A stretch of DNA of 62,490 nucleotides, taken from the IMG/VR virus record IMGVR_UViG_3300036760_001531, positions 1 through 62,490 of that record. One strand, given 5' to 3'. A program made the position numbers and the translations under genes. Of this stretch, positions 11,701-19,266 are shown piece by piece. Origin of the DNA: a virus. The first letter of the stretch is position 1. Each line of letters opens with the position of its first letter. The notes under the pieces were generated by a model that did no database searches, had not been told where the DNA came from, and worked only from the letters and a program-made list of their open reading frames with translations.

Positions 11701-14700
11701 CACCTTCTTCACCAGGTCTCGGACCTTCTCCTTCCAGACCTCCAGGTACTCCCACGCCTCCGGCCCCCTCTTCGCCACCTGGGGCAGGAGAAACACCCCC
11801 AGGCCGACCCGGGCCGGCCGGCTGTCCTTGAGAAAGTCCGGGAGCCACAATACCTTCTGCGCGGGCATCTATGTCTCCTTTTAATAACTTATAAACATCC
11901 TCAAAAGTTTTGGCAACCTCTATCTGGTCGATTTTGTAGGGTGCCGCCGCCTTGTCGGGCTGAACCTTGCGGCCTTCGATGGTGATAAGGCGAATGGGGA
12001 ACTTGGTGCCCATGCGCTCGTACACCTTGCCGTCGATGTTGATATGGTGAGTGACGTTGTAGTGGGAGTAGAGGTAGTTGAAGAAAACCCGGTCAGCGTT
12101 GGTGAGCTTACCCATGATGCCGCCCAGAGGATTTGCGAAAGAATGGCCGCCGACAATGAAGGCGGCCCGCCCGTCGTCGTCCATGGCCTTGAGAGCATCC
12201 AGGGTGATCAGATGTTCCAGCTTGGAAACCTTGTAACCGTCAAAATCTACCGGGGTATCCAGGCTGCCGAAAGGCGGATTGGCGATCACTACGTCCACCG
12301 AGTTTTCTTGCGGACCGCCCTTCTTACCTACCAAGCTCTGAGCGTCTTGGGAAACCACGTCGAACCCCTGAGACCGCAGATGGTCAGCCCGAAGTGGGTC
12401 GATCTCATTCGCCAAGGTCTGTTTCGGGTTGGCGCCGATCAGGAGCATGCCGTTGCCGGCGGTGGGCTCGTAAACCCAAGAATCCTTGGTGATCCCTGTA
12501 ACCTTATCCATCAGGTAGGCCAGGGGCGCCGGGGTGGAATAAGCCTGGTTCCTGATGGTGGTGGAGGTCCGGGAGGTGAGGGCCGGCTGCCGGTTATAGA
12601 GGTCGATCAGCTTGCGAAGGGTTCCGGCCACGTCTCCTTGGGTATCCCCGGCCACGGTGCTCCGGTTGGCATAGACCAAGGCCAGTTCTAGAGCTTCCTC
12701 GATCTGCTTGCGGTAAGATGGCATTTGAAGCCACTCAGGAGGAATGTTGTGGCGTTTCTGAACCTGCTCCATCAAGTTACCGAGGCTGATGTTGCCGCGC
12801 AGGTCGGAAGTGTAGAACATCTTGGCCAGTTCCACCGTGTCGATCTTGGCGGGCCTGGGCGCAATTCCCGGAGGCAGGTTGGAAGGGGGCTTGGGTTTGG
12901 GCACCGGCACCGGCACCGGCTCCTGGTCGAACAGGTCCCCGGGCATCCCTCCCAGCCCCGGCAGGGTTCCCTGCTGCCCCTGGACCGCGGCCTTCTCCAA
13001 AAGCTGGCGCTGTTCCTCGGCGGACAGGTTCCCCCTGGCCACCTGGTCAAACATCTCCTGGTCGGCGCTCATGGCCGCAATCTGGAAATTTTCAGCCTTG
13101 GGGAAAGCCCGGAGAACGGTAGCAGCCCGTTCCCGGTCGATGTCGGGGTATTCGTCTTGGAGTTCGTTAAGGCGAGCTTCGAGGGTGGAGGCCCTGGGCT
13201 GGCCGCCGGTGAGGTCGAAGTCGGGGGTTACTTCTTCGGTGCCGGGACCGCCTTCGGTTTGAGTTGGTGCGGGCCCTTGGGCCGGAGGTGCGGGTTCTCC
13301 TCCGCGAACTTGTCCTCCAACGCCTGCGCCAGGTCCAAAGGTACTTTCCCGATCTTTTTTGAGGGCTTCGGGGAGATTCTCATAAAATGCCTTCCTGATT
13401 TCCGATTTTACTGAAACATCACGCAGTTGTCCAGCATATTCCCGCAAGAGGGTATTGGTGGCCGATCCGCTTAACTTTGCAGCCTTATCGAAAAAGGCCA
13501 GGTTGGCCGCCGCCTGCTGGCTGATCATCTCGTTGGTGTCGAGGTCCAGGATGTTGCCGGCCTCGGTCAGGGTCCCAGCCTCCTTGCTAACCAGGCCGAA
13601 AAGCCGCTTATCCTTGCGCAGCTTGTCCTTGGTATAAGCCTTCAGGTCGGCGGTCTCTTCCAGGAGATTCCTTTGCAGCTCTTCCTCGCCGAAGAGGGTA
13701 ATCTGCTTAGTGGGGATAGTCTCAGAGGCCACCGCCTCCCGCACCATCTCCAGAAGTTTTGCTTCAGAGATGGGCCTGGATTCTTCCCGGGCTTTCGCCA
13801 TGCGGTACACCGCTTCCTGGACCGGATGGTCTTTCGGGTCGGGCAATTCACGCCCGATAACCGCCGCCTTCTTCGCCGGGAACTGCCCCATTGCTACCGC
13901 GGTGAAGATAGGATCACTCAGGGCTGCCAGTTCCACCGCCTGCCGGGAGTGGCCCGGGGTCATGGACACCCCACGCTCACGCAGTTCCTCCGGGGTCAAC
14001 CCCAAGTTCCGAATAGCCTTGGCCGAATCAACCGTGGTCCCGGTGCCCGCCCGGATATTGGCCAGAGCCGCCTCCACTTGGGCCTGGGGGATGGAGTAGT
14101 AGTCAGAGTCGAAAACCTGGACCTTGTGTAGTTCCAACCCCACCCGGTCCCCGGCTTCCAGACGCTGGTGGCCGTCAATGAGTTCGACCCGCCCGTCCGG
14201 GTAGCGGTACAAGGAGATGTCCCCGGCGCTGGCCGCTGACCATTGCCCTCTCTTGGTGATGTCTGTCAGGGCCAGCCCACCACCAGTTTTTTTCTTCGCC
14301 CCGAACTTGTGCTGCCAGAGCTCCGGGTTCAGATTGATAAGCTCCCGGGGAAAGTTGGGATGATGCGACAAGCCCGGCTGATTAACCGAAGCTGTTTCGC
14401 CCTTAACAAACCGCTCCGGCTGCGGGGCCCAGGCCTCGCCCTGAGGGGTAGGTCTGGGGGCAATCCCCGGAGGCAATTTGGTAGGCTTCGGGGCGGAAAC
14501 GGTCGGTGGAGCCGCAGGTTTCGGTCGGAGGGTTTCTGGTAGTTGAGCCTCCTGGCCGCCCTCGTCGAGGTAACCCCGGACCCGAGAAATGTCGATGCGG
14601 TGCACGTTGCCATCAGCGTCCACCACCTCAAAAGCCTGGCCGCCATAAGGAGCTTGTTCCTCTTTGACGGTAACAACGGACCCGTCCGCGAGGGTGACTT

Positions 14701-16951
14701 TGGTGCCTGAGCCTATGACCGTGGGGCCCTTGGGCGGGGGAGCCGAAGGGGGGCCGCCCGGGGGAGGTTTCGGCCCCGATATGGTAACGATGGTTCCGTC
14801 ATCGAGAACCAGCTTGCCCCCAGGCCGAAAGATCGTGTCCGCGGTGGTCGGTCCCGAAGCGGCGGCAGAGGTCTCCGGCGAAGGGGGAACACCAGGAGGT
14901 GGGACTGCCGTCGCTTCCGGGGCCGGTGTAGGTTTCTTGGTAGCCGCCTCTGCCACTTCCGCCCAGGTGATTCCCATGGGGGCCTGGGGTAATCCGCTTC
15001 TCCCGGCAATCTCCCGGCGGGTAACTCCGCTCAAGACTTCCCGGTTGGCGGCCAGGAGACCGTGCAAGTCCCGGGCGGCTTGGGAGTCGCCGGTTTCCTC
15101 TACCTGGCGGATAAGAGTTTCAAGCCGCTTGGCAATGGGTTCCAGGCCGGGAATCTCTCTCTCCGGCACCCGGAAGAGGTCCCCAATACCCTTTTGGTTG
15201 GCGATGAGAAGCTGGTTCAATTCTTGGGCGGCGTTCGGATCCCCTGTCTCTTCCACTGCGGTAACCAACTGGCTGACCCGCTCACCCAGACTGGGGACAC
15301 TCGGTTTCGGCCTGCCCGCCTCCATTACCTCAGCGCCGGCGACCCCCATAGGCGTAGTCGGTCTGGGACCACCAAATGCGGGCGGGACTATCAGCCTTTT
15401 GGGGGCAGGGGGTTCCTCAGCGCCGGCGATGGTTTCTCCCAGGGCCTCAAGGTCTTTCTGGTGGCGGTCAGCCCAGAGCTTTTCGTCGGCGGTGCGTTCC
15501 CAGGCAGGCTTCGCCAATATCTCACGAAGCCTTACGTCTTCCTCTGTAGGCCGGACCGGACGCCCCATTTCATCCACCAGAGGTGTCTCACCCGGGGGGA
15601 TTTCTTCAACCCGCGGCTGGCCTCGCAAGTCTCTGGTGGTGTAGGGCGAAGGCACCTCCACCTCTTCAGGTGGCCGCATCTGTCGGACAACTGCACCCCG
15701 GGCTGCCCCTTCTTCGGCTGCCTGCATGGTGCCCTGGTATTCCTCTTCCGCCAGCCGCTTCGCCTCCTGAACTCGGACGGCCACTTCCTTTACGGCCTTG
15801 TGGCGCACGTTGAGGCCGGCGAAGGTTCCACCAATGCCCCCCAGGGCGGCGCCGATGAGGACGCTTTCCACAATCCCTTCGGTGAGTTTCTGGTCCGGGT
15901 CAAACCCTAACCGGGCTGCGGCATTCTCTACGAGCGACTGCGCCCCTTCCGTCACTCCCTCCGTGGCTACGCTGTCGATGATCTTGCGGACGATCAAGCC
16001 GCCCTCTTTCCCGGCGAAGACCTGCTTGACCATCTCCGGGAGACTTATTTCACCCCCATATTTCCCCATGAACACCCGGCCAAAAGACATGGCCTCCAAG
16101 CCACCGGCCACTACGCCGGTCCCCAGGATGGAGAGCACCCGGTTAGCCCAGGGGATAGGTTTATCCGGGTTCTTGTTTTCGTACTCCCGAACCTTTTCTT
16201 CCGCCTGGCTCGCCTCCATCGCCATAGACATGCCGTACATGCCGATGGTGCTCAGGCGGTTAAGTTTCTTCCCAATCTCAGCGATCTTGGCGGTATCACC
16301 TGCGACCTTGGCCGCTTCTAAGGCCGTGCCCAATTTCCCGGCGTAAGCCACCGCCCGGGGTGCCCAGGCGCCCACGATGGTCGGGATCATGGATATGGCC
16401 CCTTCCGGCAACTGCGCCGCCCAGAATCGGGGGTTAGTGGCCTGAGAGGTGATCTGGCCGATAACCTCCCCGGGGTTGGAAATGATCCGGTCCAGGTCGA
16501 TGGGTTTGCCGCCGGCCGCCTTGGAGGGTTTCCACTCCGGGGACTCAGCCGTTTCTTCCAGGCTCTCAATGATAGGCACCGTGGCCCGCTTCACCGTCTC
16601 ACTCCCCAGCACGTCGGAGCCGACGATCTTGGCCACCTGCACCGGCAGCTTGGCGAGCCCTATGGCCCCCCGGACCACGGAAGCCCCGATCTCCCCGGGC
16701 AGGCTGCGCTCCACCTCCACCGCCTCGGCTTCCTTCTTCCGTGCCAGGTGTTCCGCCCGCCCCGCCGCATAGTCAAAATCGCTTTCCGACATGAATTTGG
16801 AGCGGTCAGATTCGGCAGACGCGGGTTCGGCAGGGGTATCCCACCAGCCGGGAGGCAGTTTAGCGGCCTCTACCGGCGGGGTAGCCGCTGACGGAGTAGC
16901 CGATCTTAGACTCGTTAAACCCTGCTCTTTTTCTTCATCCAGGAAAGGCAT
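2789..16951 (-). CDS. Giant polyvalent ejected virion protein (ParB-like, DarB-like methyltransferase and helicase, RadC-like, metallopeptidase-like)
   Basis: 4,720 residues. Order seen: hydrophobic N-terminal region; repeats with ETGD-AA; a ParB-like motif (DGHQRLEAGDR, about 925); an adenine methyltransferase core (EPTAGNG about 1,495, NPPFG about 1,557); a Gly/Pro/Glu-rich linker (about 1,695-1,850); a Strawberry-notch/SNF2-type helicase (GHQTGVGKGR about 2,085, LDESHKGAG about 2,210, LGRIHRTGQ about 2,600); a RadC/JAB-like HNHPSGNPDMS (about 3,290); an HEVGH zinc-peptidase-like motif (about 3,927); and a C-terminal region like PLxRFG/LPD-type giant proteins. Related proteins, such as P1 DarB and the Bcep22 giant protein, are thought to be carried in the virion and enter with the DNA, modifying or protecting it. 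Position after the internal proteins fits. A separate gene is nested inside it at 11401-11868. Confidence 0.9.
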   Translation of the reverse strand: MPFLDEEKEQGLTSLRSATPSAATPPVEAAKLPPGWWDTPAEPASAESDRSKFMSESDFDYAAGRAEHLARKKEAEAVEVERSLPGEIGASVVRGAIGLAKLPVQVAKIVGSDVLGSETVKRATVPIIESLEETAESPEWKPSKAAGGKPIDLDRIISNPGEVIGQITSQATNPRFWAAQLPEGAISMIPTIVGAWAPRAVAYAGKLGTALEAAKVAGDTAKIAEIGKKLNRLSTIGMYGMSMAMEASQAEEKVREYENKNPDKPIPWANRVLSILGTGVVAGGLEAMSFGRVFMGKYGGEISLPEMVKQVFAGKEGGLIVRKIIDSVATEGVTEGAQSLVENAAARLGFDPDQKLTEGIVESVLIGAALGGIGGTFAGLNVRHKAVKEVAVRVQEAKRLAEEEYQGTMQAAEEGAARGAVVRQMRPPEEVEVPSPYTTRDLRGQPRVEEIPPGETPLVDEMGRPVRPTEEDVRLREILAKPAWERTADEKLWADRHQKDLEALGETIAGAEEPPAPKRLIVPPAFGGPRPTTPMGVAGAEVMEAGRPKPSVPSLGERVSQLVTAVEETGDPNAAQELNQLLIANQKGIGDLFRVPEREIPGLEPIAKRLETLIRQVEETGDSQAARDLHGLLAANREVLSGVTRREIAGRSGLPQAPMGITWAEVAEAATKKPTPAPEATAVPPPGVPPSPETSAAASGPTTADTIFRPGGKLVLDDGTIVTISGPKPPPGGPPSAPPPKGPTVIGSGTKVTLADGSVVTVKEEQAPYGGQAFEVVDADGNVHRIDISRVRGYLDEGGQEAQLPETLRPKPAAPPTVSAPKPTKLPPGIAPRPTPQGEAWAPQPERFVKGETASVNQPGLSHHPNFPRELINLNPELWQHKFGAKKKTGGGLALTDITKRGQWSAASAGDISLYRYPDGRVELIDGHQRLEAGDRVGLELHKVQVFDSDYYSIPQAQVEAALANIRAGTGTTVDSAKAIRNLGLTPEELRERGVSMTPGHSRQAVELAALSDPIFTAVAMGQFPAKKAAVIGRELPDPKDHPVQEAVYRMAKAREESRPISEAKLLEMVREAVASETIPTKQITLFGEEELQRNLLEETADLKAYTKDKLRKDKRLFGLVSKEAGTLTEAGNILDLDTNEMISQQAAANLAFFDKAAKLSGSATNTLLREYAGQLRDVSVKSEIRKAFYENLPEALKKDRESTFGPGAGVGGQVRGGEPAPPAQGPAPTQTEGGPGTEEVTPDFDLTGGQPRASTLEARLNELQDEYPDIDRERAATVLRAFPKAENFQIAAMSADQEMFDQVARGNLSAEEQRQLLEKAAVQGQQGTLPGLGGMPGDLFDQEPVPVPVPKPKPPSNLPPGIAPRPAKIDTVELAKMFYTSDLRGNISLGNLMEQVQKRHNIPPEWLQMPSYRKQIEEALELALVYANRSTVAGDTQGDVAGTLRKLIDLYNRQPALTSRTSTTIRNQAYSTPAPLAYLMDKVTGITKDSWVYEPTAGNGMLLIGANPKQTLANEIDPLRADHLRSQGFDVVSQDAQSLVGKKGGPQENSVDVVIANPPFGSLDTPVDFDGYKVSKLEHLITLDALKAMDDDGRAAFIVGGHSFANPLGGIMGKLTNADRVFFNYLYSHYNVTHHINIDGKVYERMGTKFPIRLITIEGRKVQPDKAAAPYKIDQIEVAKTFEDVYKLLKGDIDARAEGIVAPGLSQGQPAGPGRPGGVSPAPGGEEGAGGVGVPGGLEGEGPRPGEEGGEPGGGRGSVPGLGQPGAPRCGPVSPGGREPGRVDRHDQAGAGGVAGAHPGVSPQPEPGEQAGPVKPLSPEPGGRSSQPATRATGGTERPQSGRVPPKSIGSGTQITLPDGTTVTIKEEQAPYKQGQAPYGEQTVEVVDADGNVRRIPISQIQGVVDESGKEVKLSDEDRQGLKVFQKNQWVETNDGATGQITKVRGWGDKMVLTVQWSEGAITVNPADVKNILEGPPAAKEEKAPIPESKLAEETSLQVPYKPTSKGQAMNTVAPRYMAEAVGNYLEKLQEEVGDLDEFVRSRLGYKTKGEMFGVLGAEQVEGVALAIDAIERGTGGFVIGHQTGVGKGRMVAAIMRYAKNQGLTPIFLTENDGLFSAMYRDMKDIKADLNPLIVASNPDRARIVDNSGNVLRNLDLNAIREAVRNRRLPAGHDAVFTTYYQMNSRTMTGKMELLRALAPQSILILDESHKGAGDKSQTGAFLRAHMTDQARGVIYSSATYAKRPDTMALYHRTELGNLNVDIDTVIANLVMGGVPLQEWIAHQWAQSGQMIRNELSFSGIDIPVEVDTENITRDRQRSDDLTQGLREILRFSKAFSEWVADLNDNFQEEGEQVEPGFRGGISNTNFASVMHNKISQLLFCLRTDATIKEALAALKQGKKVTIGCYNTMEAFVKDMLEAGTIKVGDELNMNFAQVIRKAADSVLVYRIDHGRGAPPEKVIVRPEDMPPHLQTMWRNLTNLLEGTTTDVPAMPIDYIAKALIKEGFKVGEITGREHVLDWEQEGNILRKRGTKEKSDKNTPVNKFNSGEYDALIINSSGSTGISLHAGEKFQDQRPRHMILTQMSNEINEAVQLLGRIHRTGQVNLPSYMIKISSLPGEKRPLAILQKKLASLFANVSAKGESAYSLDVNDIINQYGDQVIAEMFADDPSLNDRLSGVLDNVIDDDFIKADKDGRIHQILTQYAETGKLTKRVTGWTSLQPVSVQEEVWAAIDAKYEDLVEHLKQIGEYNLESEHLDLQTKTLSKSVLVAGSTQGKSELSSPTYFETVEAKVQKKPMTMAEIEKRMHANLKGRQPQDLADEIKTKIQQDFEPWLTEKIALMRGAGTSQDTINRFEQGARGALSYTLRHLDEYQIGTAIKYELQAMVGVIYDLKYKPITGSNPATPGNIKISMAVDSTMRIFKTSMAGISTGTTRYKMSALDGWGEGSPQSPSWDEKLPDQTYETRYLVTGNLLGNPIDAGQMTFFTRDDGKLATGFLMPLNFDLSKHPELQRVMLSQSQAETLLKREGWMSDSSYEVIMRKMGLGYSLEVPTSKAKGGKYFLNKELLALVRNGEFYRSRGRMVGDIQSREDALAAVGLLYKLGVVFSTDRATADNIFGSSLGGAPGVAEKTVPYTQLTAEHHAEEVKLAYGSEKAANQVVQETARQIEKVHRNLQGIPSPGVPGVLARYRSRIAQEYSKQGWIDLSGRQLESGREAQQIAELFQVFRNPKMEILHAIYTKNGEIVAHNAITSGQINSVRPKNIAQHLFRLQETAKRLGADKVHILHNHPSGNPDMSLADRSMARVLRDGFTSLNEAQGETTGVVGKTGEGQEIEGLGNLMGEFIVIDHGKFSYLYEYPGQGRHINYGNYKVSPELRQAHAKGMIIKNASDLAAFISTIKYDPNKVVLIHLTSANEVNGWSVHNKTILDKPVKQVKQSLKQEMKAFNANRTVIVTEDMAVVNKMLSQEIETGAQDNINLTSMVLDVINARGENLRGSAEFLWQLSGRQAGKEARAMWEPQASYSPAEAENVLTDYDRKMLAPEGKRTIWEKIKAVKTGEGTKGFLEKFYTEVVDRYAPMERAEEKLKKAGIIVGPGQSVTNALSYMRGQEGRVRQALSGDHVYQNVMEPDENGRMVFTGEIEDVGASLDKRLEPIKKLAAKRGEEVPKVMHDLFNRLMVAQRDLELAGETGSRAPGEIKGTRPEDSRAALDALKSIYGDDFKTLEDAARSVREWGDQTILQPLLQVGFIDQARYDEIKAKNEFYIPFKRLMEDIDDYINANAAALGVKGRVIQKIKGSERAILDPLQMWIELAYKANYAFARNYVVQNIAVLGEYGDPDIKEVPAKYLPVDFAQKQEIDAVLRPQLVKLAKALGIDVKVMGTMRSRRLGQFKKWLSQEVQSGGITSEVAKEIQVRFATFEATLAHEVGHGIDDAYGLVKLLIEQGTPEMKRELRRIADQRADNPSSSYKRYIRKKEEQVAEFVSRYIIDKRSVERLAPNALAKFEGYLRQNDKLRPLLTFKLSHQAGMLEAMNRVWARSPLPPEPGTIPYYRDGKQLWLKVPPDIFQATQSMMPSEIGILLKVAKAPADLLRAGAIMTPEFALARNPARDIIQAYLFSRFGFNPLKWFRDAYGLVAKDEDTLRYRREWEAGGGPLATLAQSMVDPEQITSETIMGKKKGMVYHAHPLAALRHASAYLENMTRFSIYKQAREKGLSHAEAIHEARRTTLDFARHGGHPVIRYLNMIIPFWNASIQGADKLITELSGPNKWAVMRRMSLLTTASILLWTLAHQDDRYKELEDWEKNYFWHIPLGGKNSPMVRLPKPFEAGILFGSIPERMLDWAVDKNINGVKAALGAAWQTLTPEFIPAIVRPIVEGGANYNWFTGRPIEDASLQNLPAELRAKPWTSELAKAISRHTPAMMELSPVKVEHFVRSMTGGLGANYFFPGIDVLLRKTGALEDIPQPTKDTIEYFWGVRAFFTKPPTGYRAKTVNDFFEAYQKSIQADQGWKLLWNSGSMDKLDEFLADNPEAMFARVARKQVDEMGKIKKERNSIYLSKTLTSEQKRGKLDVLDEKIVQLAKVGQALMDPEVAQALKMPSRFKTEAGTRKSLDLDGYYKFVTESVGDACDSIQKDLPRLLRMDEAQRQRYLIKAIRQAREDYQPILKKPEDVMKPYRFSNLVDKPTRAERAAWQQVMGFRKSNPGLMTGYRLKPEEERREVGP
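11401..11868 (-). CDS. Overprinted gene nested in the giant gene (155 residues, unknown)
   Basis: Complete ORF in a +1 frame relative to the giant gene. It has its own strong ribosome site: AAAAGGAGA ends 6 nt before the ATG. The product starts MPAQKVLWLPDFLKDSRPAR, is acidic and looks globular and helical, with balanced composition. By hand count about 132 of 155 nested third positions are G or C (about 85%), while the giant frame has G or C in only about 46 of 155 third positions here (about 30%) and encodes a low-complexity Gly/Pro/Glu linker. This suggests the nested frame is the one under protein-level selection. It sits between the methyltransferase and helicase parts of the giant protein. 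No family recognised; whether it is expressed is not shown. Confidence 0.7.
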   Translation of the reverse strand: MPAQKVLWLPDFLKDSRPARVGLGVFLLPQVAKRGPEAWEYLEVWKEKVRDLVKKVANREGDEEVCRALDSLGPHVADQYLPGDENQDELIDMIRQAPEVSLEHILEYLRNPSPENKLDLLNHYPQNPGEDHLSPQQELQEEQKDLNLDEFLLSL

Positions 16952-16960
16952 TGATCTCCC

Positions 16961-17944
16961 CTACGGTGTCCGCAGACGCGGATTTTCTTCTTCCTCTTCT
17001 ACGAACTGACGGCTCAGTGTCACGCCAAGTTCCCTTAACGACGGTAGGCGACCCAATCCACTGACCGCCGAACCCGTAACCTCCGGCGTCGCCACGGGTG
17101 GAGGTGTTGCTGCGGCCGGTGCCCCCGGCTGCCCGGTACGCCGCCCGGTACGCCGCCCCTCAAACCATTCCAGGGTTTCCGGCGTGACCACTTCCTCCTT
17201 AATTCGTTTCTGCTCCGCGGGATCGGTAGTCGTGGCTAAAAGCTGCCGGCGCATGGCCATGCCGGTCTTGGGGTCGTTCCACAGATTGGTCCCCTTAATC
17301 TTCCCGCCCTCCGGAGCGATCTGCTGCAGGATGCTTTCAACCTCTTCTTTGCTCTGCGGCCGATGCCCCAGGGTCAACCTCTGGATAGCGGGCGGCAAGA
17401 TCAAACCCTTTTCCTTGTCCTCCACCCCATACTCCTTCAGCAACCGCTCATTCAGGGTCTTTTGGAACCCTGCTTCGGTGACAAGATTAGCCTGAGCTTG
17501 AAGATCGGGACGACGTTCTGCTAATAGACGAAGCGCGGGGCCTTGTGCGGGCTCAAACTCCCCCACCCCCTGATTCTTGTTGAAGGCTTGCTGCGCCCGC
17601 AAGGGCGTGGCGAACTCCGACAGTTGTGCCCCTCCTGCGTCCGTGGCGAAGGTCTGCCGCATCCCCCGGATCACCCCGATGGGGGCCGGAGCCCCGGCGC
17701 CGGCGTTGAAAGAAGTAGGCGCTCCCAATTCCTTCCCGGCTTCCGTCGCATCGGCAAAGTGCGTTGCTGCTACCCCGCCCGCCGGGGCCGCCCCGGACCG
17801 GAAACCGAAACTGCGCTCCCCGGGGTTTGAGGGAGCCTGCCTTAGACTAGGCGCTTCTGTCCGGGCCGCGTTCGCTCGGTCCACCGTCGCCAGCCTTAAA
17901 TTTCGCTCGTCCAGGTCGTCGTAGATGTCCGTAGTCAAACCCAT
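16961..17944 (-). CDS. Probable internal virion protein
   Basis: 327 residues, start ATG after TAGGAGGG. Ala/Gly/Gln-rich in the first half (SGAAPAGGVAATHF), then a charged helical part, a Pro-rich linker and an acidic stretch (EEEEENPRL). No membrane span or enzyme motif seen. It lies just upstream of the giant ejected protein in the same transcript, so a role as an internal core or ejected protein is likely but inferred. Confidence 0.7.
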   Translation of the reverse strand: MGLTTDIYDDLDERNLRLATVDRANAARTEAPSLRQAPSNPGERSFGFRSGAAPAGGVAATHFADATEAGKELGAPTSFNAGAGAPAPIGVIRGMRQTFATDAGGAQLSEFATPLRAQQAFNKNQGVGEFEPAQGPALRLLAERRPDLQAQANLVTEAGFQKTLNERLLKEYGVEDKEKGLILPPAIQRLTLGHRPQSKEEVESILQQIAPEGGKIKGTNLWNDPKTGMAMRRQLLATTTDPAEQKRIKEEVVTPETLEWFEGRRTGRRTGQPGAPAAATPPPVATPEVTGSAVSGLGRLPSLRELGVTLSRQFVEEEEENPRLRTP

Positions 17945-17955
17945 GGCTTGCCCTC

Positions 17956-19266
17956 CTACCAGCTAAGTCCTTTGTTGTAGTACGTTATCGGGGCCACCCG
18001 CCAAATCTCTTCATCGAAAGACCATAAATCAGGGTCTTTCCATAGCTCGGAGGTCTTCGTGGTCGTTACGTCCTTACAGATGGTCACCCGGTCGCCCACC
18101 TCGTATTGAGCGAAATCGGTGGGGTAGGCCCATATCTCTTTTTCCCGCCACCGCACCTTGACCTTGCAGTACCCCGCCGCCGTGATCTCGGTATCTATGA
18201 CCTCGGCGCTGGTGATGAAGACGGTATCCAGGTAACTGCCGCTAAAGAGGAACGGGTGATACTCGGGGCTCCGCGTTGCCAGCGTCCACGGCAGATTGGG
18301 AAAGATACGGTTCCCCAAGCCGACAAACTCTCCTGGGTAGGGCCATTTCTGCGTTTCAATGCAGTTGACCCGGAAGAACCAGTGGGGGCCTTCCGGCACC
18401 GGTTCACTGGAGAGCCCTTCCACCAAGCCTTCAGCGTTCTCTGATTCCAGCCAAAGGTGATTATGGACGATTTTGTCTTCTTTAAATTTTTCATCAAAGA
18501 AATCATCCGGCACCGGCGGCACCGGCCCGTTCTCCCCCGGCTGGGCGGGAAATTCTTCCGTCCTGGTGGTAACTTCCCCCACCACCATCAACATCTCGCA
18601 ACAGCCGTATTGGAAGCCAGCCAGTAAATCTATCCACCCCAGACACTTATAATTTGCCATGGGGAGAATGGCTTCCTCATACACAGGGGTTTGCCCGTAT
18701 TTCGGTAATTCAAACCTGGCCAGGAAGAGGCGTTCTTTCCCTTCGGCGCTCTCATCGCTGACGATGACCGGCCTGATATTCAGGCGCTCGAACATGGACT
18801 TGTCCAGACTGTTGCCCGCCTTTTCCAAGATGTCGTCCATCCCGTCTTCCCGGAAGGCGAACCACGTGGCTTCCAGGTAGGGGGCCTTGATACCCATCAT
18901 GGCGTAAATATTCAACGTCTCATGGATTAAAGACGCCTCAATCGCCGCCCGTTCCATCAGGTCCCTTTGCAGAGCGTCTTGTACCTCCCACACATCTACT
19001 CCGGCCTCCTCCAGGGCTTTCCTTTCTTCCTCCAGAATTTTCATAATTTCCGGCGAATAAGCCTCCGCCTTGATTTTCTCCTGGGTCTTCAAAAGCTCCC
19101 TGGTTTCTTTGGTCAGTCCCTCCAGAAGTGGGCTCCTGGTAAACCCGGACAGCCCCAAGGGAGCTTCAGGGGCGGAGAGCCCCTTGTCCGAAAACCCCTC
19201 GCCCGGCAAAGCAAAATCCGGCATGGAGAAGTCGGGCATCTTAAAGAGGCTATCAAAATCGAACAT
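17956..19266 (-). CDS. Hypothetical virion protein with MPDF repeats
   Basis: 436 residues from the ATG at 19266, which overlaps the preceding stop (TGATG); the longer frame upstream lacks a ribosome site of its own. The N-terminus carries repeated MPDFSMPDFALPG. The middle is helical and acidic; the C-terminal third has beta-rich KVRWREKEIWAYP and GDRVTICKD segments. It is probably a virion or internal protein by its place between coiled-coil proteins and the giant protein. No family recognised. Confidence 0.7.
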   Translation of the reverse strand: MFDFDSLFKMPDFSMPDFALPGEGFSDKGLSAPEAPLGLSGFTRSPLLEGLTKETRELLKTQEKIKAEAYSPEIMKILEEERKALEEAGVDVWEVQDALQRDLMERAAIEASLIHETLNIYAMMGIKAPYLEATWFAFREDGMDDILEKAGNSLDKSMFERLNIRPVIVSDESAEGKERLFLARFELPKYGQTPVYEEAILPMANYKCLGWIDLLAGFQYGCCEMLMVVGEVTTRTEEFPAQPGENGPVPPVPDDFFDEKFKEDKIVHNHLWLESENAEGLVEGLSSEPVPEGPHWFFRVNCIETQKWPYPGEFVGLGNRIFPNLPWTLATRSPEYHPFLFSGSYLDTVFITSAEVIDTEITAAGYCKVKVRWREKEIWAYPTDFAQYEVGDRVTICKDVTTTKTSELWKDPDLWSFDEEIWRVAPITYYNKGLSW

